Assembly: GCA_002440825.1 (NCBI GenBank)
Contig: DJVH01000066.1
Coordinates: 1 to 9,164 of the forward strand
Source of the DNA: Bacteriovoracaceae bacterium UBA6261
GTDB lineage: Bacteria > Bdellovibrionota > Bacteriovoracia > Bacteriovoracales > Bacteriovoracaceae
Reading direction: 5' to 3'
Length of the DNA: 9,164 nt
Shown: in pieces, positions 1 through 6,177 of the stretch
Layout: each line of letters starts with the position of its first letter
Position numbering within the stretch: position 1 is the first letter of the stretch
Translations under genes and position numbers: made by a program
Notes under the pieces: model-generated
The model's database searches: none
What the model saw: the letters and a program-made list of their open reading frames with translations, nothing else
What the model was told of the DNA's origin: nothing

Positions 1-2
1 GG

Positions 3-437
3 GGTAACCACTCTGCGACTCAATACCCGGATTTTTACAATGCAAAAATCAACGGCAAATTCGCACACGAAGTGATTGCTGATCAAGAATGGTTGAAAGG
101 AACTTTCATTGAAACCGTTCAAAAACGTGGTGCTGCGATTATTAAAGCTCGCGGCCTGTCATCAGCAGCTTCAGCAGCAAACGCTGTTGTAGACGGTATC
201 TTCCACCTTACACACGAAACGAAAGCAGGTGAGACATATTCAATGTGTCTGGCTTCAAACGGCGAATACGGTGTAGATAAAGGTCTTATTTTCTCTTTCC
301 CTTGCAGAACTGAGAATGGAAAACTGAAAGTCGTTGATGGAATCAAGCACAATGACTTTGGAACTGAGAAGTTTAATTTAACTCTTAATGAGCTTCGTGG
401 TGAACGCGATGCTGTTAAGGAACTTGGTTTAATTTAA
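3..437 (+). CDS. mdh: Malate dehydrogenase (NAD), C-terminal part
   Basis: This is the C-terminal 144 residues of a cytosolic-type NAD-dependent malate dehydrogenase, which interconverts malate and oxaloacetate in the TCA cycle. The gene is cut by the left edge; the frame is open from base 3. The first visible residues, GNHSATQYPDF, are the family signature holding the catalytic proton-accepting histidine (third visible residue). The conserved RGAAIIKARGLSSAASAANA helix and the GEYGVDKGLIFSFP segment follow, then the usual C-terminal helix. The NAD-binding Rossmann half and the catalytic aspartate lie outside the window. A GTG at 72 is internal and not the start. The stop codon is TAA, and the downstream gap holds a long inverted repeat shared with a convergent gene. 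Family assignment is near certain from motif identity. Confidence 0.95.
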   Translation, partial: GNHSATQYPDFYNAKINGKFAHEVIADQEWLKGTFIETVQKRGAAIIKARGLSSAASAANAVVDGIFHLTHETKAGETYSMCLASNGEYGVDKGLIFSFPCRTENGKLKVVDGIKHNDFGTEKFNLTLNELRGERDAVKELGLI

Positions 438-444
438 TCAGATT

Positions 445-587
445 GCTGATGGTAGGTGTTGGCCGTTGGATGTTGGCCGGTTGTTGTTCAGATGACCGGT
501 TTGATGTTTGAAAGGCGACGTCTACCGTCTTCTTCAAACATCAATCGGCCAACATCCAACTGAGAACAACTCACGTCATTCATCAGC
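445..587. repeat. Long imperfect inverted repeat (hairpin) between convergent genes
   Basis: Three perfect arm blocks are nested. GCTGATG (445-451) pairs with 581-587. GTTGGATGTTGGCCG (465-479) pairs with 546-560. TTGATGTTTGAA (501-512) pairs with 533-544. A small inner stem, GACG/CGTC (517-520 with 526-529), closes a 5-nt loop. The left arm carries about 20 extra bases (480-500) missing from the right arm, and GTTGGCCG is repeated at 458-465 and 472-479. The element fills the space between the mdh stop and the convergent lipoprotein stop at 588. No T-tract follows either side, so it is not a classic intrinsic terminator, though it could stop or stabilise both transcripts. It could also be a decayed palindromic mobile repeat. 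The pairing is seen directly; the role is inferred. Confidence 0.75.
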
Positions 588-749
588 TTAAAACTGTCCA
601 CGAACATATTGTCTGTTAGTTTCTTTATTTCGAAAGTCAGGCGCGCGTTTCACTTCTTGTTCCTGTGCGACTGTGCGAGCATTGCTTGAACAGCTGACCA
701 TAGTAAAGGCCGCGATTAAACAAAGAGCGATGCTAAAAATTGAACCCAT
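588..749 (-). CDS. Small predicted lipoprotein, 53 aa, unknown function
   Basis: This encodes a 53-residue peptide. It has an N-terminal hydrophobic segment (about residues 2-17) ending in a lipobox-like M-V-S-C with cysteine at position 20. A short polar tail follows, rich in Arg, Glu and Gln. This is the pattern of a signal-peptidase-II-processed lipoprotein of about 34 mature residues. I start it at the ATG at 749 because a clear GGAGG lies 5 bases upstream. The frame is open further to 827, but that extension would put 26 charged residues before the signal sequence. I recognise no family. It lies downstream of the cNMP gene on the same strand, with 116 bases between that hold a hairpin, so it may have its own promoter. 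Its stop codon abuts the large inverted repeat. Confidence 0.6.
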   Translation of the reverse strand: MGSIFSIALCLIAAFTMVSCSSNARTVAQEQEVKRAPDFRNKETNRQYVRGQF

Positions 750-754
750 GATAA

Positions 755-759
755 CCTCC
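755..759 (-). promoter_or_regulatory. Ribosome binding site fixing the lipoprotein start
   Basis: GGAGG read on the minus strand lies 5 bases before the ATG at 749. It is the strongest Shine-Dalgarno sequence in this area and selects the short 53-residue form over the longer open frame that reaches 827. Confidence 0.7.
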
Positions 760-778
760 GTGTAGTCACGTTGAAAAT

Positions 779-799
779 GCAAAGAACTCTTTTCTTTGC
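779..799 (-). promoter_or_regulatory. Perfect 8-bp stem-loop in lipoprotein leader
   Basis: GCAAAGAA and TTCTTTGC form a perfect 8-bp inverted repeat around a 5-base loop. It sits 30 bases upstream of the lipoprotein ATG and about 67 bases after the cNMP stop codon. On the minus strand it is followed only by ATTTTC, so as a terminator it would be weak. It could instead be an operator or an mRNA 5'-end structure for the lipoprotein. The structure is seen directly; the role is open. Confidence 0.45.
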
Positions 800-865
800 T
801 CTCACTTCTTACATCTGCGAGCACCATGCCAATGTTTTAGTGTCACAAAATCACCGAGAAAAGCT

Positions 866-1303
866 CTACGTTTTTTGCTTATGACTCTCTACGATTTTGA
901 AAACGCGAGTTTGCTCGCTGATGGCCAGGGGTTTTATCGACTCTACATTTTTTTTACGGATTCCTTTTGACCTGATCAATTCGTCACCTTCACGGATCTT
1001 GCGGGTAAGGCTTTTTCCCAAAATTTTGAGCCAGGAAGGAAAATACTCGTTCATTTCTTCTGAACTGATTTTCATAAATTCCGAGTCTTCCACGCAGAGA
1101 ATGCCCGCGCTTCGGGGGCCATCATCGAAAAAAGATAGTTCTCCGATATATTCTCCGGCGTCGAGATAGGCGACAGGAATAATCTCACTGCCTTTTTGAA
1201 CGAAAACCATCACTTTTCCTTTGCGGATAATATACAGATCGTTCTTTTTTTCATCTGCAAGGAAGAGGATTTCATCTTTCATTTTTGAAATTGGACGGGC
1301 CAT
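866..1303 (-). CDS. Stand-alone cyclic nucleotide-binding domain protein
   Basis: This 145-residue protein consists mostly of a cNMP-binding (CAP_ED) beta-roll. DLYIIRKGKVMVF (residues 22-34) matches the strand-turn-strand motif. GELSFFDDGPRSA (54-66) matches the phosphate-binding cassette, with the Glu (55) and Arg (64) that normally contact the cyclic nucleotide ribose and phosphate both kept. The usual first helix and the Gly before the first strand are missing, so the domain starts abruptly. After it come a helix and a basic tail (100-145) with no recognisable DNA-binding HTH or enzymatic domain. It is probably a cytoplasmic cyclic-nucleotide sensor or an adaptor acting on a partner. The start at 1303 has an AAGGAG overlapping the stop codon of the upstream SGNH-TPR gene, 12 bases away, so the two are very likely cotranscribed and translationally linked. 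Confidence 0.8.
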   Translation of the reverse strand: MARPISKMKDEILFLADEKKNDLYIIRKGKVMVFVQKGSEIIPVAYLDAGEYIGELSFFDDGPRSAGILCVEDSEFMKISSEEMNEYFPSWLKILGKSLTRKIREGDELIRSKGIRKKNVESIKPLAISEQTRVFKIVESHKQKT

Positions 1304-1315
1304 TGCACATTCTCC

Positions 1316-2455
1316 TTAATCGTTTCCAATGAGAAAGTTTTTAAGAGTCTCTTTTAATTCAGTGACTAAATTCTGGTAAAAAAGATTTTGGGGAAAGAAA
1401 TCATCACTGAAGAGACCTTCTTTTGAAAGAGAAGAGGACATCATAAGATCGAAATCAATCAGCGCCAATTGTCTTTGCTTGGCCTCTGCTTTCATAATGG
1501 AATTGTAAACGGCGTTGCCTCTCCAGTTGGCGCAATCAAAGACTGTGGCCTTTTTAAAAGCGTCCCTTGCTTCGGCCAGATCACCTAACCCCATGCTGGC
1601 CTTTCCCAGGAGATAAAACGACTGAGCATTGCCCGGAGTTTCCTGGGCGAGTTCCTTGGCATCAGTAAAGGCCTTTTTGAAATTGCCCTGCTGAATGAGA
1701 GCGTCGATTTCCTGCTGAACTTCAACAACTGTACTGCTGGTTGCTGTGGAGCAAGTTTCTTTGGGCGGCAATTCAAGATTGAGCGGAGTAGTGATGAGCA
1801 CTAAAGAGCTTTTTTTATCTTTCACCAGGTCGATCATTTCTTTCAGTTCATATTGAAACAGCATGAAAGACATTTCTTTTTCTTTCATTCTTAAATTACC
1901 CGGAAGAACGTTTTTGTATTCCTTGATCGCTCCAAGTTCATAGTAATTCATTTTTTTATAGAGGACTTTTGAAAGCCACGGAAAGGTGATGATGAGAGAA
2001 ATGATTTTTTCATCATCATAAATTTCAAAATTCCGGACCAGGGCATGGAAGTCGCTGACAGAAAAAGTTTTCTCATACAACTCTGAACTCGCCCCTAAAT
2101 AAACAATGATGGACGGAACTTTTTTCAAGGATTTTAATTTAAAAAGGGTGCGATGGAGCCCTTCATGGGGCTTTGACCAGTTATAAATAATCGGCGGCGA
2201 TTTAAAATTTTTGCCCAGTTCTTCGGAGAGTTCTTTGGTATAGTTGGACAAGGGGGCCGCCATGCGGTCACCGACAATCAGAATTTTGGCCCTTTCCGCT
2301 GCCGGCAGCTCTGCCTCTAAGGCCTTGGTTGCATTAGCGTTGAAAAAATAGGGGTACGGCACCAGGAGCGTCTTTTTGCCCGCAAAGGTATACCAGGCGA
2401 AACCAGCTGCGCCCATTGTGAGCGCAACCAGAACTATGAAAATCTTTTTCATCAT
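1316..2455 (-). CDS. Membrane-anchored SGNH-like/TPR protein, catalytic residues apparently lost
   Basis: The protein has 379 residues. Residues 4-25 form a hydrophobic signal or anchor (MKKIFIVLVALTMGAAG, no lipobox), so it should act outside the inner membrane. AKILIVGDRMA (56-66) resembles SGNH/GDSL block I, but Arg stands where the nucleophilic Ser belongs. VPSIIVYLGASSE (113-125) resembles the G-x-N-E block with Ser for Asn. Residues 248-305 read as about two TPR units. The end, GLFSDDFFPQNLFYQNLV (347-364), resembles the final D-x-x-H-P block of TPR-linked SGNH proteins, with Phe for the catalytic His. This suggests a non-hydrolytic scaffold or glycan-binding relative. The SGNH link rests on motif spacing by eye and could be wrong; the TPR call is firmer. 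It is the first gene of a leftward pair with the cNMP protein. The start has no good Shine-Dalgarno; two ATGs are adjacent (2455 and 2452). Confidence 0.6.
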   Translation of the reverse strand: MMKKIFIVLVALTMGAAGFAWYTFAGKKTLLVPYPYFFNANATKALEAELPAAERAKILIVGDRMAAPLSNYTKELSEELGKNFKSPPIIYNWSKPHEGLHRTLFKLKSLKKVPSIIVYLGASSELYEKTFSVSDFHALVRNFEIYDDEKIISLIITFPWLSKVLYKKMNYYELGAIKEYKNVLPGNLRMKEKEMSFMLFQYELKEMIDLVKDKKSSLVLITTPLNLELPPKETCSTATSSTVVEVQQEIDALIQQGNFKKAFTDAKELAQETPGNAQSFYLLGKASMGLGDLAEARDAFKKATVFDCANWRGNAVYNSIMKAEAKQRQLALIDFDLMMSSSLSKEGLFSDDFFPQNLFYQNLVTELKETLKNFLIGND

Positions 2456-2461
2456 TCTTTG

Positions 2462-2470
2462 ATTGTAACA
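2462..2470 (-). promoter_or_regulatory. Extended -10 promoter for the SGNH-TPR/cNMP genes
   Basis: On the minus strand TGTTACAAT fits an extended -10 (TG-n-TACAAT, five of six to consensus). No good -35 lies 17 bases upstream, which extended -10 promoters can tolerate. The expected start of transcription, 6-7 bases on, falls at the ATG at 2455, so the mRNA may be leaderless. The gap to the divergent U32 gene is only 56 bases, so promoters for both directions must overlap here. A weak rightward TTGATT (2459-2464) shares bases with this element. Confidence 0.4.
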
Positions 2471-2511
2471 AAATCTCTGGTATCTAAAAGAACTAAAAAT
2501 AGAGGATTGAT

Positions 2512-3729
2512 ATGGGCCACTGGACTCCAGAATTATTATCTCCGGCGGGCAGCCTGGAGAAGCTGAAAGTCTCCGTTTTATACGGGGCCGATGCCGTTTA
2601 TCTGGGTGGGCAAAAATTCGGTCTTCGCCAGGCCTCAGATAATTTCACCTACGAAGAACTGGCCGAAGGAGTTGAGTTCGCTCATTCCCGCGGCGCTCTC
2701 GTCTATGTCGTTTTAAACAGCTTTCTTCACGATAAAGATCTCGCTGAGCTTCCGGAATTTCTGGCGCTCTTAAGCGAATTGAAAGTCGATGCCGTCATCG
2801 TTTCTGATCTGGGGGTCATTTCGACAATCAAAAAACATTCTAATTTAGTCATCCATTTATCAACTCAAGCTAGCTGCCTCAATGTAGAATCAGCAAAGCT
2901 GTGGCAACAAATGGGCGCGCAAAGAATCGTTCTCGGACGCGAAGTCACCATAAAAGAAGCGGCGAAAATTAAACAGGCCACCGGACTGGAAATTGAAATG
3001 TTCGTGCACGGATCCATGTGCATGGCCTACTCCGGAAATTGTGTCATTTCCAATTATACTCAAGGACGCGATTCCAACCGCGGAGGTTGCGCACACTCTT
3101 GTCGTTTTGAATACTCCATCGATTTCAATGGAGCGACCAGCGGAAGTTCAGAAGAAGCAAATAAAAAAGCATATTTCATGAGTTCAAAAGATCTGGAAGG
3201 AATCAGACTTCTTCCGGAATTTATCGAAGCTAAAATTGATTCACTCAAAGTTGAAGGACGAAATAAAAGTCACCACTATGCCGGCACCATTTCTAAAGTT
3301 TATGGGGACGCTCTTCGCTATTACCGCGAGCACGGCAATTTTCTTTCTTCTGACATGCTCTTATGGGAAGAAGAACTTCGCAAAGTTTCTCATCGCGATT
3401 ATTCAACGGGATCACTGGCCACATATGCCGGCGAAGACACCATCTACAATCAACGCGAGCACGACGATAATGAATTTGTCGTCTCTGGAATTGTTCTTGA
3501 GGCCGCCAGAGATCAACATCTCCTGGTCGATGTGAAAAGTGCTTTTCATCCCGGAGATATTCTTGAAGTGATGCCGTTTAAAGGACCGACCACAAAATTG
3601 CGGGTGGATTTTTTAAAAACGCTTTCAGGCGTAGATCTTGTGAAATCAAAACCGGGCAGTGTAGTAAAGATTCCTTTTCTTCCCGGAGCAGAAAAATTTA
3701 ATCTCATCAGAAAGGCCGTTCGCGTATGA
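2512..3729 (+). CDS. trhP: U32-family tRNA uridine hydroxylation protein, TrhP/YegQ-like
   Basis: This 405-residue protein is of the 'peptidase U32' family. EMFVHGSMCMAYSGNCVIS (162-180) is the full family signature. Four cysteines (170, 177, 193, 197) in GSMC, GNC, GGC and HSC are placed to bind an iron-sulfur cluster. The N-terminal half is a TIM-barrel-like fold starting ELLSPAGSLEKLKVSVLYGADAVYLGG; SSKDL and DSLKVEGRNKS are the later conserved blocks. Residues about 320-405 form the extra C-terminal beta domain found in TrhP (E. coli YegQ), which makes 5-hydroxyuridine at wobble position 34 of tRNAs using prephenate, rather than in UbiU/UbiV. It is a little shorter than YegQ. AGAGGA lies 5 bases before the ATG. 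The gene overlaps the next one by ATGA. Family is certain; the TrhP subgroup is likely, and 'peptidase' is only the historical label. Confidence 0.85.
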   Translation: MGHWTPELLSPAGSLEKLKVSVLYGADAVYLGGQKFGLRQASDNFTYEELAEGVEFAHSRGALVYVVLNSFLHDKDLAELPEFLALLSELKVDAVIVSDLGVISTIKKHSNLVIHLSTQASCLNVESAKLWQQMGAQRIVLGREVTIKEAAKIKQATGLEIEMFVHGSMCMAYSGNCVISNYTQGRDSNRGGCAHSCRFEYSIDFNGATSGSSEEANKKAYFMSSKDLEGIRLLPEFIEAKIDSLKVEGRNKSHHYAGTISKVYGDALRYYREHGNFLSSDMLLWEEELRKVSHRDYSTGSLATYAGEDTIYNQREHDDNEFVVSGIVLEAARDQHLLVDVKSAFHPGDILEVMPFKGPTTKLRVDFLKTLSGVDLVKSKPGSVVKIPFLPGAEKFNLIRKAVRV

Positions 3730-4904
3730 AACTCATGACGTATATTGAATCGGCCGCTGAACTCGAAACATTTTTAAAATATAAAAATGCAGAGCTCGAC
3801 TATGAACTCATTTTGGGGTGCGATGCTCTTTCCCGTTATTCAAAAACAACCATTGATGAATTACTCACACTGGTGAATCTCGCAGTAAAAGACAACCTCC
3901 CTGTCGTTCTGGAGTGGGATGCGCTTTATCAGGAAGAGCGGTTTCAAAAAGCGAAGGCCGTGATCGATCATCTTCCACTTCATGATTTTAAAGCGATCAG
4001 AGTACAAGACCCGGGCGCAATTCATTATATCAAGACGCAATTTCCCTGGATGAAAATGCAAGTGATTCTTGAAAACGGGAATCACAACCTTGAAGGTTTG
4101 AAAAAGTGGGAAGAATACCTTGGCGATCAGTGCGAGCGTCTTGTTTTGTCCAATGAACTTTCAAAAGAAATGCTGAAAGATTATGCGCGCGAATTAAAAA
4201 CTCCAATTGAAATTCAGGCGTTCGGACGCATTCTTCTTTTCTATAGTCCACGTCTTCTTCTTTCTCCTCTTGAAAAAGAACAGATGAGAAAATCCACGAT
4301 CGAAGCCTCCGGCTCGAGCGAGGAGAGTCCCCATACCGGCTTTCCGCTGATAGAGAATCAACATGGAACATTCATGTTCAATGTCAAAGATCTATCGCTT
4401 CTCGATCACCTGAAAGAAATTGAAGAGATGTCGATCCATTGTCTCAGAGTGGATATGAGATTTGATAACTGTTTTTCAAATTATTTAAATGCGATGATTG
4501 ATCTTTTCTCTGGAAAAATTACCGAAATTTCTCCTGAGGTAAAAAAGCTTCATCCTCGTCCTTTGATTAAAGGTTTTTACAATATCAATAAAACCGATGT
4601 TCTTTTTACCAAACTGAAAAATAAACGCACACAGCGCCAGGATCAAAATTACGTGGGCGAAATCGTCGATGTGGAGAGAGATCAGCAACTCGCTTTGCTT
4701 ATCAAAACAGAAGCGTTTAAAGAGGGCGTGGCCTCATCGGTCTTCATGATTACACCGGAAGGAAAAGAAAAAACACTTTCACTTCCATGGGTAAAAATGT
4801 CGACAGGGGAGAGCATCAACAGTGCCGGAAAAAATGATCTTGTTCTCATTCCTTACATCAACGGCGTCACCGTCAAAACTCAGGTTTACCTTACGATTCC
4901 CTGA
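3726..4904 (+). CDS. Cys-less U32-family paralogue, partner of the upstream gene
   Basis: This 392-residue protein starts inside the stop codon of the TrhP-like gene (ATGA overlap), so translation is probably coupled; AAAGG sits 10 bases before. It shows the same layout as its neighbour. A barrel half contains EIQAFGRILLFYSPRLLLS (162-180), which occupies the place of the U32 signature. A later strand-helix part follows (GTFMFNVKDLSLLDHL, with KDL as in SSKDL). The C-terminal beta domain opens with YVGEIVDVERDQQLALLIK (309-327), comparable with the matching part of the first protein. The four cluster cysteines are absent; the only cysteines are at 32, 136, 239 and 249, outside the motif. It is therefore unlikely to hold the Fe-S cluster itself and may be a structural or substrate-binding partner, as in paired U32 systems (UbiU-UbiV, or the two Bacillus TrhP proteins). 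The partner role is inferred from gene overlap and shared architecture. Confidence 0.75.
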   Translation: MKLMTYIESAAELETFLKYKNAELDYELILGCDALSRYSKTTIDELLTLVNLAVKDNLPVVLEWDALYQEERFQKAKAVIDHLPLHDFKAIRVQDPGAIHYIKTQFPWMKMQVILENGNHNLEGLKKWEEYLGDQCERLVLSNELSKEMLKDYARELKTPIEIQAFGRILLFYSPRLLLSPLEKEQMRKSTIEASGSSEESPHTGFPLIENQHGTFMFNVKDLSLLDHLKEIEEMSIHCLRVDMRFDNCFSNYLNAMIDLFSGKITEISPEVKKLHPRPLIKGFYNINKTDVLFTKLKNKRTQRQDQNYVGEIVDVERDQQLALLIKTEAFKEGVASSVFMITPEGKEKTLSLPWVKMSTGESINSAGKNDLVLIPYINGVTVKTQVYLTIP

Positions 4905-6068
4905 TCAATGAAAAGTGAGAACGGTAAAGATCACTTCAATGCCGCCGTTTTTAAACGCGCGCGTTTTCTTCACAGTCCATTCATCATTTGAGTAAATTTT
5001 AAATTCGTCGGGAATGATAAATCCCGCAACTGTTGGATGGAATTTGTTTTTCACTGCTCGAATGACTCTCAGGAAAAAATCCAGATTGATATTTTCACCA
5101 ACGCGGATTCCATAGGGAGGATTGACTATGACAACCGGATTTTCAAAATGATGAGTGGTTTTGTTCATTAAGTCTTCAGTGCGAAAATCTCCTTCTGGAT
5201 CATTTTTTTTCGCCTGAAAAATGACATCTGCACTGATATCAAACCCCACTGTTTTTTGAACCAGTGTTTTCTCTGTCCATAAAATATTGGCAAATAAGGC
5301 CGGAGCTTCAATAACTACTGGCAATTGAAAAAAGGCAAAATCGCGTTCTGTTGTTTTTTGGTAAAAATGCTTGGCCTCAAGAAGGAAAGTTCCCGATCCA
5401 CACATCGGATCAATCAGAGTGCAATGTGCAGGAGCATTTTCCAGCAAATCCATTAAAAGAAGTGACGCTAAATTTTCGCGTATGGGAGCAAGTCCCGCGG
5501 CCGTCTTGTCTCCGCGTTTATGAAGCCGGTCGCCAGTTGTATCGAGGCTCAAGGTGACGAGATCATCTTCAGCGCGAAAATAGAGTTTGGGCAGATTCTT
5601 TTTATCTGTAACTTCAAAACGATCGAGATATTTCTTTTTGACCGGTTTATGGCGGTAAAATTCATTGATGCCGTCACCGATGGCCTTTTCTATCTTTCTT
5701 GAATCAAATAAACGTGAATTTTTTGAACTGCATTCCACTTCAGGCGTTTGTCCGAGCATCCATGGGGCCCAGTTGAACTTGGATATTTTCTGATACAGCT
5801 TGGGAAAATCGCGGCACTTGAATTGTGTCAGTCGAAGAAGAATTCGCGTCGGTGTTTTCAAGACTAAATTCAACTTAAGTCCTGTGTGAAGCGGGCACTC
5901 AATTTCAATTCCCCCGGGAGTCATAAGGTTTACTTTTAGAGGAACCGCCGCTTCAAGCAATGCATATTTTTCACTCAGCTCTTTTAAGGCCGGTTCTTCC
6001 AATCCTGGAGGGTAAATGAGAAAAAAGGAAGCGTTGTCTGTAGGATTCATGGGGGGAGTTTCATCCAT
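4905..6068 (-). CDS. rlmL: THUMP-domain 23S rRNA guanine-N2 methyltransferase, RlmL-like
   Basis: This is a class I SAM-dependent RNA methyltransferase of the COG0116 (RlmL/YpsC) type. Counting from the ATG at 6068 it has 387 residues. The N-terminal part (about 14-165, FFLIYPPGLEEPALKEL onward) is the ferredoxin-like plus THUMP RNA-binding region. SLDTTGDRLHKRGDKTAAGLAP is the family linker. LIDPMCGSGTFLLEA (218-232) is SAM motif I, GFDIS (275-279) is motif II, and IVNPPYGIR (314-322) is the catalytic motif IV. E. coli RlmL makes m2G2445; the C-terminal RlmK domain of the E. coli fusion is absent here, as in most bacteria. The start is uncertain: a TTG at 6089, ATG at 6068 and ATG at 6050 are all in frame and none has a clear Shine-Dalgarno; 6050 still keeps the whole domain. 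Its stop directly abuts that of the U32 pair. Confidence 0.88.
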   Translation of the reverse strand: MDETPPMNPTDNASFFLIYPPGLEEPALKELSEKYALLEAAVPLKVNLMTPGGIEIECPLHTGLKLNLVLKTPTRILLRLTQFKCRDFPKLYQKISKFNWAPWMLGQTPEVECSSKNSRLFDSRKIEKAIGDGINEFYRHKPVKKKYLDRFEVTDKKNLPKLYFRAEDDLVTLSLDTTGDRLHKRGDKTAAGLAPIRENLASLLLMDLLENAPAHCTLIDPMCGSGTFLLEAKHFYQKTTERDFAFFQLPVVIEAPALFANILWTEKTLVQKTVGFDISADVIFQAKKNDPEGDFRTEDLMNKTTHHFENPVVIVNPPYGIRVGENINLDFFLRVIRAVKNKFHPTVAGFIIPDEFKIYSNDEWTVKKTRAFKNGGIEVIFTVLTFH

Positions 6069-6117
6069 GTATGGCAAGATTGTCAGCAAAATTCATTACA
6101 TTTTAATTGCGACTCAT

Positions 6118-6145
6118 TTGCATTAATAAGATTTTATGTTCTAAT
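6118..6145 (+). promoter_or_regulatory. Promoter of the ZrgA-like gene
   Basis: TTGCAT (6118-6123), a 16-base spacer, then TCTAAT (6140-6145, five of six to consensus) with a TG one base upstream, making an extended -10. The transcript would start near 6152, giving a leader of about 26 bases that includes AGGAG (6166-6170), 7 bases before the ATG. A heptamer TAATAAG occurs at 6124-6130 and again at 6142-6148, in the spacer and overlapping the -10. This is a possible binding site, though I see no convincing Zur palindrome. Confidence 0.5.
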
Positions 6146-6177
6146 AAGTTTATCATTTAATTTTCAGGAGTCTTCAG

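Noticed and set aside
72..437. Independent 121-aa gene starting at GTG 72
   Set aside because: The frame is open to the window edge and the upstream residues (GNHSATQYPDF) are malate dehydrogenase, so the GTG is internal.
750..827. Upstream extension of the small lipoprotein
   Set aside because: It would place 26 mostly charged residues before the signal peptide; the GGAGG fixes the start at 749.
897..1169. Rightward 90-aa frame over the cNMP gene
   Set aside because: Antisense shadow of a gene with clear domain motifs; no ribosome binding site.
2890..3535. Several 60-99 aa frames on both strands within the U32 genes
   Set aside because: They overlap a fully recognised U32 signature and show no family features or ribosome binding sites.
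2512..3729. Protease or collagenase function for the U32 protein
   Set aside because: The 'peptidase U32' name is historical; the cysteine pattern and studied relatives point to Fe-S-dependent RNA or quinone hydroxylation.
6069..6089. TTG start for the RlmL-like gene
   Set aside because: No Shine-Dalgarno and not needed for the domain; an ATG at 6068 or 6050 is simpler, though the exact start remains uncertain.
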